From a bacterium (GTDB lineage: Bacteria; Desulfobacterota; Deferrisomatia; Deferrisomatales; BM512): a stretch of DNA of 14,056 nt. Within the stretch, counting starts at the first letter, position 1. Each line of letters starts with the position of its first letter. Positions 1 through 9,443 of the stretch are shown here, piece by piece. The stretch is from the NCBI GenBank assembly GCA_009724975.1, contig SRXB01000018.1, positions 1-14,056 on the forward strand. The letters run 5' to 3'. The notes beneath the pieces were generated by a model. It searched no databases, had not been told where the DNA came from, and saw only the letters and a program-made list of their open reading frames with translations. A program made the position numbers and the translations under genes.

Positions 1-656
1 ATGCCAAGGTCGTGGGTGATGAGGAGTATCGCCATGCCGAAACGCTTTTGGAGCGATTTGAGGAGCTTCAGAATCTGCGCCTGAATCGTCACGTCCAGCG
101 CGGTGGTGGGCTCATCGGCGATGAGGATGTCGGGCTCGTTGGCGAGAGCCATCGCTATCATCGCCCGCTGGCGCTGGCCGCCGGAAAGCTCGTGGGGGAA
201 GGAATCGACCCTTTCTGCGGGGTTTTGGATGCCCACCAGCCCCAAAAGCTCCACCGCCCGCTCCCTCGCCTCGACCTGCCCCATCCCTCGGTGCGCCACC
301 AGCGTCTCGACTATCTGCCTTCCTATCCGGTGGAGCGGATTCAGCGAGGTCATCGGCTCCTGGAAGATCATGGAGACGCGGTTGCCGCGCACTTTTCTAA
401 GTTCTTCGTCCCGCGCCCCCAAAAGCTCCTTCTCGTCGAGGAAGATCTCGCCGGAAGGGTGGCTCGCCTGCGGGTAGGGGAGCAGTTTGAGCACCGAGAG
501 GGCCGTGACGGATTTGCCCGAGCCCGATTCCCCCACAAGGGCGAGGGTTTCGCCTTTGGAGAGGGTGAAGCTCACCCCTTTTACGGCCTTTACCGTCCCG
601 TAGGGGGAGGAGAACTCCACCGAGAGGTTCCGGACGCGAAGAAGGTGGCCGTTCAT
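1..656 (-). CDS. yejF: Peptide ABC transporter ATP-binding protein YejF (partial, N-terminal 218 residues)
   Basis: This is the ATPase subunit of a YejABEF-type peptide importer; it would hydrolyse ATP at the cytoplasmic face to power uptake. The gene enters from the left edge, so only the first of the two nucleotide-binding domains usual for YejF (about 530 residues in E. coli) is visible. Seen in order: Walker A GESGSGKS (residues 42-49), Q-loop Gln99 in IFQEPMTSLNPLH, signature LSGGQRQR (157-164), Walker B ILIADEP (177-183), D-loop region and H-loop His215. All key residues are intact. The ATG at 656 overlaps the yejE stop as ATGA, which fixes the start and implies translational coupling. 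A DppD/OppD-type ATPase is the alternative, but the yejABE context favours YejF. Confidence 0.93.
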   Translation of the reverse strand, partial: MNGHLLRVRNLSVEFSSPYGTVKAVKGVSFTLSKGETLALVGESGSGKSVTALSVLKLLPYPQASHPSGEIFLDEKELLGARDEELRKVRGNRVSMIFQEPMTSLNPLHRIGRQIVETLVAHRGMGQVEARERAVELLGLVGIQNPAERVDSFPHELSGGQRQRAMIAMALANEPDILIADEPTTALDVTIQAQILKLLKSLQKRFGMAILLITHDLG

Positions 657-1729
657 TCGCGCTCTCCCTCCGCCGCCCCGTAAAGGAGGGTCTTTCTCGG
701 GTCGAAGGCGTCTCTGGCCGCCTCGCCGATGAAGATGAGGAGCGAGAGCATCGCCGAGAGGAGGAGGAAGGAGGTTATGCCGAGCCACGGCGCCTGAAGG
801 TTGGCCTTGCCCTGGCTGAGGAGCTCCCCCAGCGAGGGTGAGCCGGGCGGCATGCCGAAGCCCAGGAAATCCAGCGAGGTGAGGGTGGTTATGGAGCCGG
901 AGAGTATGAAGGGGAGGAAGGTTATGGTGGCGACCATGGCGTTGGGAAGGACGTGACGCCACATTATCACCGCGTCTGAGACCCCCAGCGCCTTCGCCGC
1001 CCGCACGTAGTCGAAATTTCGAGCCCTCAGGAACTCGGCGCGCACAATTCCCACCAGCCCCATCCAGCTAAAGAGGAGCATCAGCCCCAAAAGCCACCAG
1101 AAATCGGGCTCGACCACCGCCGAGAGGATGATGAGAAGAAAGAGTATCGGAAGGCCCGACCAGATTTCGATAAAGCGCTGGAGCCAGAGGTCAAGCCTGC
1201 CTCCGAAGTAGCCCTGCACCGCGCCAGCGGCCACGCCGATTACCGAGGAGACCGCCGTGAGCACCAGCCCGAAGAGGACGGATATGCGAAAGCCGTAGAT
1301 GAGCCTTGCCGCCACGTCGCGCCCCTGGTCGTCGGTGCCGAGCCAGTTGACCCTTGTGGGCGGGGAAGGGACGGGTACGTCCAGCTCTTTGTTGGCGGTG
1401 TCGTAGGAAAAGGGTATCGGGGGCCAGATAATCCAACCCTTCTCCTCTATCATCGCCTTTACGGCGGGGTCTTTGTAATCGGCCTCGGTGTCGAAGATGC
1501 CGCCGAACTCGGTTTCCGGGTAGGTGAAGAGGACCGGCGAGTAAAAGGAGCCGTCGAAACGAAGCAAAATGGGTTTGTCGTTGGCGATGAACTCGGCGAA
1601 GAGGCTTAAGGCGAAGATGGCGGTGAAAATCCACAGCGACCAGTAGCCGCGCCTGTTGGCCTTGAAGTTGTCCAGCCGCCGCCTTCCCAGCGGGGTTAGG
1701 CTCGGCCACTTGAAAATCCTTTGCGCCAC
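653..1729 (-). CDS. yejE: Peptide ABC transporter permease YejE
   Basis: One of two membrane permeases of the YejABEF importer, in the inner membrane. It has 358 residues (E. coli YejE about 341). The N-terminus has the family-typical NRRGYWSLWIF leading into a first membrane segment (about residues 30-48), then a large periplasmic stretch (about 50-140) holding the SPPTRVNWLGTDDQGRDV-type element. A BPD_transp_1 core of about five membrane segments follows. The cytoplasmic EAA loop that contacts the ATPase is seen as RAAKALGVSDAVIMWRHVLP. The start is GTG at 1729, three bases after the yejB stop, with a GGGAGG-like ribosome binding site inside the end of yejB. The stop overlaps the yejF start. 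The close match in sequence, length and gene order makes the identity firm. Confidence 0.95.
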   Translation of the reverse strand: MAQRIFKWPSLTPLGRRRLDNFKANRRGYWSLWIFTAIFALSLFAEFIANDKPILLRFDGSFYSPVLFTYPETEFGGIFDTEADYKDPAVKAMIEEKGWIIWPPIPFSYDTANKELDVPVPSPPTRVNWLGTDDQGRDVAARLIYGFRISVLFGLVLTAVSSVIGVAAGAVQGYFGGRLDLWLQRFIEIWSGLPILFLLIILSAVVEPDFWWLLGLMLLFSWMGLVGIVRAEFLRARNFDYVRAAKALGVSDAVIMWRHVLPNAMVATITFLPFILSGSITTLTSLDFLGFGMPPGSPSLGELLSQGKANLQAPWLGITSFLLLSAMLSLLIFIGEAARDAFDPRKTLLYGAAEGERE

Positions 1730-1732
1730 CGG

Positions 1733-2830
1733 CTAGCCCTCCCGCCCCTCGAAATCTATCCTCGGGTCGATGAACATGTAGGTGAGGTCGCTCACGAGGT
1801 TCATGACCAGCCCAAGGAGGGTGAAGAAGTAAAGGGTGCCGAACATTACGGGGTAGTCGCGGCTTATCACCGACTCAAAGCCCAAAAGTCCAAGGCCGTC
1901 CAGCGAAAAGATGACCTCTATGAGCAGGGAGCCGGTGAAGAAGATGGAGACGAAAGCCGCCGGAAAACCCGCCACAACTATCAGCATGGCGTTGCGAAAG
2001 ACGTGGCCGTAGAGGATGCGCTTCTCGGTCAGCCCCTTGGCGCGGGCGGTGGTGACGTATTGCTTGTGTATCTCTTCCAGAAAAGAGTTTTTCGTCAGCA
2101 TCGTCAGGCTTGCGAAGCCGCCGATGACCATGGCGGTTATCGGCAGCGCCATGTGCCAGAAATAGTCGGCGATTTTGCCAAGAAGGCTAAGCTCGGCGAA
2201 GTTTTCCGAGACGAGCCCCCTCAAGGGGAACCAGTTAAGGTAGCTTCCACCCGCGAAGAGGACGACCAGAAGGACCGCGAAGAGGAAGGATGGTATCGCG
2301 TAGCCGACTATGACGACGAGGCTTGATAATATGTCGAAGCGCGAGCCGTCTCGCACCGCTTTGGTTATGCCTAGGGGGATTGATATGAGGTAGATGAGAA
2401 GGGTCGACCAGAGGCCAAGAGAGATGGAGACGGGGAGTTTTTCCGCCACCAGCCCCGCCACGGTGCGGTCGCGGTAGAAGCTCTCGCCGAAATCGAAGAG
2501 CGCGTAGTTCTTCATCATCACCCAAAAACGCTCCCAGAGGGGCTTGTCCAGCCCGAACTGCTTTTTGAGCTGGTCAAGGAGGGCGGGGTCTATCCCCCTT
2601 GACCCGCGGCTTGGGTCGGAGCCGCTTTTTGGGGCCGCCGAGGCCCCGGCCTCGGAGCCGGAAGCTCCTCCCATCCTCGCCGTGGCCGCGACTCCCTTGC
2701 CTTTCATCTGCGAGATGACCTGCTCCACGGGCCCGCCCGGGGCCGCCTGCACGATGAGGAAATTAAGGAGCATAATCCCCACGAGGGTGGGGATTATGAG
2801 AAGGAGCCTTCGGGCGATGTAGGCGGTCAA
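1733..2830 (-). CDS. yejB: Peptide ABC transporter permease YejB
   Basis: The second inner-membrane permease of the YejABEF importer, 365 residues, close to E. coli YejB (364). The N-terminus (ARRLLLIIPTLVGIMLLNFL) is the classic first membrane helix of DppB/OppB-type permeases. A Gly/Ala/Ser-rich linker at about residues 45-78 matches a similarly placed poorly conserved insert in E. coli YejB. The core has SLGLWSTLLIYLISIPLG, the EAA-loop element TTARAKGLTEKRILYGHVFR, and the C-terminal VSRDYPVMFGTLY and DPRIDFEGR typical of YejB. The start is TTG, chosen because the protein then aligns with the family N-terminus and a GGAG (2838-2841) sits seven bases upstream. It lies 16 bases after yejA and 3 bases before yejE, in one operon. 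Confidence 0.94.
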   Translation of the reverse strand: MTAYIARRLLLIIPTLVGIMLLNFLIVQAAPGGPVEQVISQMKGKGVAATARMGGASGSEAGASAAPKSGSDPSRGSRGIDPALLDQLKKQFGLDKPLWERFWVMMKNYALFDFGESFYRDRTVAGLVAEKLPVSISLGLWSTLLIYLISIPLGITKAVRDGSRFDILSSLVVIVGYAIPSFLFAVLLVVLFAGGSYLNWFPLRGLVSENFAELSLLGKIADYFWHMALPITAMVIGGFASLTMLTKNSFLEEIHKQYVTTARAKGLTEKRILYGHVFRNAMLIVVAGFPAAFVSIFFTGSLLIEVIFSLDGLGLLGFESVISRDYPVMFGTLYFFTLLGLVMNLVSDLTYMFIDPRIDFEGREG

Positions 2831-2846
2831 GGGCGCGCTCCGGCTC

Positions 2847-4646
2847 TCACTTGGCGGCGTCCCGCGACCACCAGGCGTCGAGGGGGAGGTCGTAGGCGGG
2901 GATCGTCTTTGGGATGCCGAACTTGTTCCAGTAGGCGATCCTCCAGACGCTTATGTGCCAGTGGGGAATCACGTAATGGCCCCATTGGAGAACCCTGTCG
3001 AGGGCTTTTGAGGCGGCGACCAGCCCTTCGCGGTCCTTGGCGGAGATTATCAGCTCCACCAGCTCGTCCACCACGGGGTCCCTGATGCCGATGACGTTGC
3101 GCGACCCCTTTATCTCGGCGGCTTTGGAGCCCCAGAAGTCGCGCTGCTCGTTGCCCGGGGACTGGGACTGGCCGAAGACCTCGACCGTCATGTCGAAATC
3201 GAAATTCTCCATCCGGTTTTCATACTGGCTCGGGTCGATGGTGCGCACCTTCGCCTCTATGCCGAGTTTTTCCAGGTTTTTGGTGAAGGGGAGGGAGATG
3301 CGCTCGAAGGCGGGGTTGTCCATAAGGATTTCGAAGGCGAAGGTTTCGCCTTTGCCGTTGACGAGCTTGTTCTCTTTTACCTTCCACCCCGCTTCTTCCA
3401 GCAGGTTTTTCGCAGCGAGCATGTTTTCGCGAAATTTCTTGTTCGCGTCGCCGCCCGCTTCGACGGCGAAGGAGGGGGGGCGGTATTCCCTGGTGAAGAC
3501 CTCTTCCGGCACGCGGCCCCTGAATTTTTCGAGGATTTTAGCCTCCTCGCCGGTTGGGAGGCCGGTGGCGGCCATCTCGGAATTGTCGAAATAGGAGCGG
3601 GTGCGGGTGTAGGAATCGTAGAAGAACTGCTTGTTGGCCGATTCGAAATCGAAGGCGAAGGCAAGCGCCCTTCGCACTTTGGGGTCGGCAAAGAAGCTTT
3701 TTCGGGTGTTGAAGGCGAAGCCCTGCATGCCGCTGGGGTTTTTGTTCGGGAAGGTCTTCAGTATTACCCTTCCCTCCTTCACGGCGGGGAAATCGTAGCC
3801 GGTGGCCCAGGTTTTGGCGGTGTTCTCGGCCCGAAAATCGTATTCGCCCGCCTTGAAGGCCTCAAGCGCCACTGTCTGGTCGCGGTAATAATCGATTCTG
3901 ATTGTGTCGAAGTTGTTTTGCCCCACGCTCACCGGCAGGTCGGCCCCCCAGTAATCCTTGACCCTGGCGTAGGTTATGGACCTGCCCGCGTCCACGCTCT
4001 GGACCTTGTAGGGGCCGGAGCCGAGAATCGGGTCGAGGGTGGTTTTGTCGAACTCTTTTTTGGCGAAGAAATGCCTGGGCAAAACAGGCATCTCGCCGAG
4101 GATGAGGGGAAGCTCGCGGTTGAGGCCGTCGGCGAAGGTGAATTTCACGCTTCCCTCGCCTTCCTTGACCGCCTTTTTTACCGATCCGTAGTAGGAGCGG
4201 TAAAAGGGGTGGCCCTTGTCCCGAAGGGTCTCGAAGGTGAAGATTACGTCTTCGGGGGTTATCGCCTTGCCGTCGTTGAATCTGGCCTTGGGATTGAGGT
4301 TGAACTTCACCCAGGAGCGGTCGGCCGGGGTCTCCACGCTTTGCGCCACGAGGCCGTACATGGTGAAGGGCTCGTCGGCTGATTTGGTCATCAGGGTGTC
4401 GAAGGTGCGGCCCATGCCGGAGGGGGCGACCCCCTTGAGGATGAAGGGGTTCAGGCTGTCGAAGGTGCCGAGCGCGAAAAGCCGCTCTGCGCCCCCCTTG
4501 GGCGCGGCGGGGTTTACGTAGTCGAAATTCTTGAAGGTCGGCGGGTACTTGGGGCCGCCGTGCATCGCCAGGGCGTGGGCGGCGGCGTGGGCGGCGTGGG
4601 TGGAGATAAAGAGAGCCAATGCCGCCAGTGCAATTTTCCTGACCAT
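2847..4646 (-). CDS. yejA: Periplasmic peptide-binding protein YejA (extracellular solute-binding protein family 5)
   Basis: The solute-binding subunit of the YejABEF importer, which captures peptides in the periplasm and delivers them to YejBE. In E. coli this system takes up the peptide-nucleotide antibiotic microcin C, and related systems in alphaproteobacteria import murein peptides; the natural substrate here cannot be read from sequence. The protein has 599 residues (E. coli about 604). It opens with a Sec signal peptide: MVRK, a hydrophobic core, and cleavage likely after AHA near residue 21. SBP_bac_5 features follow, including LGTFDSLNPFILKG, FNLNPKARFNDGKAITPEDV and GSGPYKV. An in-frame ATG 42 codons upstream is rejected because the internal ATG at 4646 starts the signal peptide and has GAGG eight bases before it. 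Confidence 0.94.
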   Translation of the reverse strand: MVRKIALAALALFISTHAAHAAAHALAMHGGPKYPPTFKNFDYVNPAAPKGGAERLFALGTFDSLNPFILKGVAPSGMGRTFDTLMTKSADEPFTMYGLVAQSVETPADRSWVKFNLNPKARFNDGKAITPEDVIFTFETLRDKGHPFYRSYYGSVKKAVKEGEGSVKFTFADGLNRELPLILGEMPVLPRHFFAKKEFDKTTLDPILGSGPYKVQSVDAGRSITYARVKDYWGADLPVSVGQNNFDTIRIDYYRDQTVALEAFKAGEYDFRAENTAKTWATGYDFPAVKEGRVILKTFPNKNPSGMQGFAFNTRKSFFADPKVRRALAFAFDFESANKQFFYDSYTRTRSYFDNSEMAATGLPTGEEAKILEKFRGRVPEEVFTREYRPPSFAVEAGGDANKKFRENMLAAKNLLEEAGWKVKENKLVNGKGETFAFEILMDNPAFERISLPFTKNLEKLGIEAKVRTIDPSQYENRMENFDFDMTVEVFGQSQSPGNEQRDFWGSKAAEIKGSRNVIGIRDPVVDELVELIISAKDREGLVAASKALDRVLQWGHYVIPHWHISVWRIAYWNKFGIPKTIPAYDLPLDAWWSRDAAK

Positions 4647-4680
4647 TTCAAATCCTCGGCTTAAGCGGGTTATCCGCCCA

Positions 4681-4709
4681 ATTCTCACGTTAGGGAGTGA
4701 TATTGTAAA
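4681..4709 (-). promoter_or_regulatory. Candidate sigma70-type promoter for yejABEF
   Basis: Reading the minus strand, TTTACA (4704-4709, five of six consensus bases) and GAGAAT (4681-4686, four of six) are separated by 17 bases. The predicted transcription start near 4674 leaves a leader of about 28 bases before the yejA ATG. This is pattern matching only. A short imperfect inverted repeat (GCGG/CCGC, 4665-4677) lies right at the predicted start, but it is too small to call an operator. Confidence 0.4.
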
Positions 4710-4792
4710 GGGCTGATTTGAACTTAGGGCGCGCGGATGCCGAGGTCGAGGTTTGACGGGGTGAAACTTCAATGACTACAAGTAGTTTTGAG

Positions 4793-4821
4793 TTGCAACC
4801 AAACGCGGTTCGGTAAATAAT
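4793..4821 (+). promoter_or_regulatory. Candidate sigma70-type promoter for the DAHP synthase gene
   Basis: TTGCAA (4793-4798) and AATAAT (4816-4821, five of six consensus bases) are 17 bases apart and end 27 bases before the ATG at 4849. Placement and spacing fit, but the -35 box is only four of six. No TyrR-like operator or leader-peptide attenuator is evident between this promoter and the gene. Confidence 0.45.
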
Positions 4822-4848
4822 GCTCCATCTACAGCGAAAGGAAGCAAG

Positions 4849-5892
4849 ATGAGACCGACCGAAGACGTGAACGTAAAATCCATAACGCCTATAATTGCGC
4901 CGGAAGACCTAAAGCAGGTCTTCCCGACCCCAGACGGCGGCTTTGAGCGCGTCTCGGCGGCGAGGCGCAAGATAAACGCGGTGATACACGGCGAAGACTC
5001 GACCATCCTCGCCATCGTCGGCCCCTGCTCCATACACGAGCCGACGGCCGCCCTCGATTACGCCCAGCGCCTAGCCGACCTCAGTAAGGAGATCGGCGAC
5101 AGGCTCCTTGTGGTTATGAGGGTCTATTTCGAGAAGCCGCGCACCGCCGTGGGCTGGAAGGGGCTCATCAGCGACCCCGACCTCAACGGAACCAACCGCA
5201 TCTCCAAGGGGCTGGGCGTCGCCAGAAGGCTCCTTTGCGAGATAACGCAGATGGGACTGCCAATCGCCACCGAGACCCTAAGCCCGATCTACCCGCAATA
5301 TTTCGCCGACCTCATAAGCTGGGGTGGCATAGGCGCCAGAACCACCCAGTCCCAGACCCACCGCGAGATGGTGAGCGGCCTCTCCTTCCCCGTCGGGTTC
5401 AAAAACCCCACCAGCGGCGACCTCTCCGTCTCCTTCGACGCGATGCGCTCCGCCCGTTCCCCCCACAGCTTCCTGGGCATAAGCCACGACGGGCGCTCGG
5501 CGATAATCGAGACCGGCGGCAACCGCAACTGCCACCTCGTCCTTCGCGGAAGCGATTTTGGACCCAATTTCGACCACACCCACGTCTCGGAGGCTACCAG
5601 AAGGCTCAAAGAGGCGGGGCTGCCGCCCGGAATAGTGGTGGATTGCTCCCACGCCAACTCCTTCAAGGACCACATGAAGCAGGAGCTGGTGCTCAAGGAC
5701 CTCATCGGGCAGATAAAGGACGGTTCCAACGTCTGCGGCTTCATGCTCGAAAGCTTCATCGGGGCGGGGAGCCAGAAACTTTGCGACAATCCGGCTGATT
5801 TGAAATACGGCGTATCCATAACCGACGCCTGCATCGACTGGGAGATGACCAGAAGGCTCCTTTTGGAGGCGGCGGAGGCGCTGGAGAGGTAA
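4849..5892 (+). CDS. 3-deoxy-7-phosphoheptulonate (DAHP) synthase, class I alpha (AroF/AroG/AroH type)
   Basis: Condenses phosphoenolpyruvate with erythrose 4-phosphate to DAHP, the committed first step of aromatic amino acid synthesis, in the cytoplasm. The 347 residues are close to the E. coli isozymes (about 350). Motifs align at a constant offset of one from E. coli AroG: GPCSIH (58-63) with metal ligand Cys60, RVYFEKPRT (91-99) with Lys96, IGARTTQSQTHREM (161-174), GFKNPTSG (183-190) with Lys185, DCSHANS (265-271) with metal ligand His267, Glu301 and Asp325. The active site therefore looks complete. The N-terminal 45 residues present in feedback-regulated isozymes are kept, so allosteric control is likely, but I cannot say by which amino acid. 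The ATG follows AAAGGAAG (4837-4844). It is transcribed alone, divergently from yejA. Confidence 0.95.
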   Translation: MRPTEDVNVKSITPIIAPEDLKQVFPTPDGGFERVSAARRKINAVIHGEDSTILAIVGPCSIHEPTAALDYAQRLADLSKEIGDRLLVVMRVYFEKPRTAVGWKGLISDPDLNGTNRISKGLGVARRLLCEITQMGLPIATETLSPIYPQYFADLISWGGIGARTTQSQTHREMVSGLSFPVGFKNPTSGDLSVSFDAMRSARSPHSFLGISHDGRSAIIETGGNRNCHLVLRGSDFGPNFDHTHVSEATRRLKEAGLPPGIVVDCSHANSFKDHMKQELVLKDLIGQIKDGSNVCGFMLESFIGAGSQKLCDNPADLKYGVSITDACIDWEMTRRLLLEAAEALER

Positions 5893-5920
5893 AACCTCCC
5901 AGCAAAACTCCTAAAATCGG

Positions 5921-5947
5921 AAAAGGCCCCTTTTCGGGGCCTTTTTT
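5921..5947 (+). terminator. Rho-independent terminator after DAHP synthase, probably bidirectional
   Basis: A perfect 10-base-pair stem, AAAAGGCCCC (5921-5930) with GGGGCCTTTT (5936-5945), closes a five-base loop and is followed by further T. It starts 28 bases after the DAHP synthase stop. Because the stem base is A-rich on the left, the minus-strand transcript also ends the hairpin in TTTT, only a few bases past the stop of the convergent gene at 5952. One element probably serves both. Confidence 0.9.
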
Positions 5948-5951
5948 GCGT

Positions 5952-7016
5952 CTAGAGGCTTTCGCAGAGCGCTTTTAGCCTTGGCGTTCCCCGCGTGGAG
6001 GCGAAGCAGACGGCCAGTTCCCTGCAAAGCGATTCCCCCTCGCCCGCCTCCACCTTGCCGATTTTCATTATCGAGCTCGTTATAAGCGAAACGGCGGTCT
6101 CGAAGGCCCGCCTGCCGGACTCCATGGCGTGGCTCTCCACGAAATCATCGCCCCCCGGCGGTTTTTCAAGTGCCAGGGCGAGGGCTTTTTTCTCGGCGGC
6201 GTTCCCGTTGTGGTGAATTTCCGAGACTAGTATGTTGTGGCTCTTTCTGGTCAGGTCGAACTCGAAATCGGTGAGATCGTCGATTATCTGGAAGGCGGTG
6301 CCAAGGTCTTTCACGGCGTCGGCGGTGTTCTGAATCTGCGCCATCATCTCCTCGCCCTCAAGGACGGAGGGGGCGACTGTGGCGAGCTCAAAGAGCATCC
6401 CTCCCCTTACGCCGTGTACGTTGCGAACCATCTCCTCCGGCGTGGGTATCTCTTTCACCCCGCCTTCCTCAGAGCCCTCCAGAGAGCCGATTTTCGCCAT
6501 CTTGTCCAGAATGCCCTTTTGGATGAGGTCGAACATCTGGTCGTCAAGAAGGCCGCTGGCCACCGCCTCGCGCCCCTCTTTCGCCACAAGCCTCTCGAAA
6601 CACATCAGCTGCAAAACAGAGGTGTAGACGCTGCCGCCCCCTTGCTTCAGGGGGAGGAATGCCTTGTCCTCTCCGTCGAAGAGGTTGTCGGCGGCGGCGG
6701 TGGTCCCCATTATGCAGTAGTTGAGGGCCGAGTAGAAATCGAGGCGGCTTTTGGGGATGCCGAGATCTTTAAGGATGAGGGTGAAGAGGGTGATGAAGAA
6801 GTAGCGCTGGGCGAAGCGCGAGTCTTCCTTCGGGCAAAGCTCCCCGAAAAGCTCCCCGTCTATGGAGGACGGGCCGATGATGGAGGGGAGCGAGGCGTAA
6901 AGGCGCTCGACCGCGCCTTTTTGAATGGAAAGGGCCTCGTCGAAATCCTCTTTGCCGAGGGCCTCGATTACCATGTTGAGTTTTTCAAGGTCCTGGAAGA
7001 CGGGGGAGAGTGTCAT
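5952..7016 (-). CDS. Divergent trans-isoprenyl diphosphate synthase-like protein (class I isoprenoid synthase fold)
   Basis: A 354-residue protein that I place in the all-helical class I isoprenoid/polyprenyl synthase superfamily. The clearest evidence is the second aspartate-rich motif GTAFQIIDDLTDFEFD (239-254), with Asp246, Asp247 and Asp250 all present, preceded by RGGMLF (204-209) at the place of the family's KT/SGxLF. The first motif is altered: DNLFD (110-114) stands where DDxxD is expected, and the arginine pair that normally follows is missing (GEDKAFLP). It may therefore be an unusual prenyl transferase or have lost standard chemistry, so no product can be named. No signal peptide or membrane helix is obvious. 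The ATG at 7016 has GGAG five bases upstream. It is last in the htpG-ptsP direction but has its own candidate promoter. Confidence 0.72.
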   Translation of the reverse strand: MTLSPVFQDLEKLNMVIEALGKEDFDEALSIQKGAVERLYASLPSIIGPSSIDGELFGELCPKEDSRFAQRYFFITLFTLILKDLGIPKSRLDFYSALNYCIMGTTAAADNLFDGEDKAFLPLKQGGGSVYTSVLQLMCFERLVAKEGREAVASGLLDDQMFDLIQKGILDKMAKIGSLEGSEEGGVKEIPTPEEMVRNVHGVRGGMLFELATVAPSVLEGEEMMAQIQNTADAVKDLGTAFQIIDDLTDFEFDLTRKSHNILVSEIHHNGNAAEKKALALALEKPPGGDDFVESHAMESGRRAFETAVSLITSSIMKIGKVEAGEGESLCRELAVCFASTRGTPRLKALCESL

Positions 7017-7062
7017 GAATGCTCCACGCTAAGGCGCGACCGTTGTTAGCCATGAAAGCGTG

Positions 7063-7091
7063 ATTTTATTGCTAGGCGGGCAAAAGTGCAA
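7063..7091 (-). promoter_or_regulatory. Candidate promoter for the isoprenyl synthase-like gene
   Basis: On the minus strand TTGCAC (7086-7091) and TAAAAT (7063-7068, five of six) are 17 bases apart, lying just after the ptsP stop at 7094. The -35 box is weak (three of six). No terminator is seen between ptsP and this gene, so read-through from ptsP is also possible. Confidence 0.38.
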
Positions 7092-7093
7092 CG

Positions 7094-9373
<2,280 letters not shown>

Positions 9374-9379
9374 TTAAAG

Positions 9380-9385
9380 CCCCCC
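9380..9385 (-). promoter_or_regulatory. Ribosome binding site supporting the TTG start of ptsP
   Basis: On the minus strand a run of six G lies six bases before TTG. The nearby ATG just upstream of the G run is out of frame with ptsP, so it cannot be the start. This G run is the main support for a TTG initiation codon, apart from the normal family N-terminus it yields. Confidence 0.55.
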
Positions 9386-9443
9386 ATAAAAAATCATCTA
9401 CAACTAAAATACCCGCAAAAACGCCAAAAGTGACGTAGCCTCC

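Noticed and set aside
12..683. Open frame of 223 codons on the plus strand at the left edge
   Set aside because: It is the complement of yejF, whose Walker A, signature and Walker B motifs are clear on the other strand.
4665..4677. Short inverted repeat GCGG/CCGC near the predicted yejA transcription start, considered as an operator
   Set aside because: Four base pairs around five bases is too small to separate from chance in GC-rich DNA.
5224..5862. The word CAGAAGGCTC occurring three times in the DAHP synthase gene
   Set aside because: Each copy encodes the same Arg-Arg-Leu-type helix codons in frame; it reflects codon choice, not a repeat element.
9374..9443. Possible sigma54 promoter before ptsP (TGGC followed by TTGC)
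   Set aside because: The two elements are only four bases apart instead of seven, so the -24/-12 spacing is wrong.
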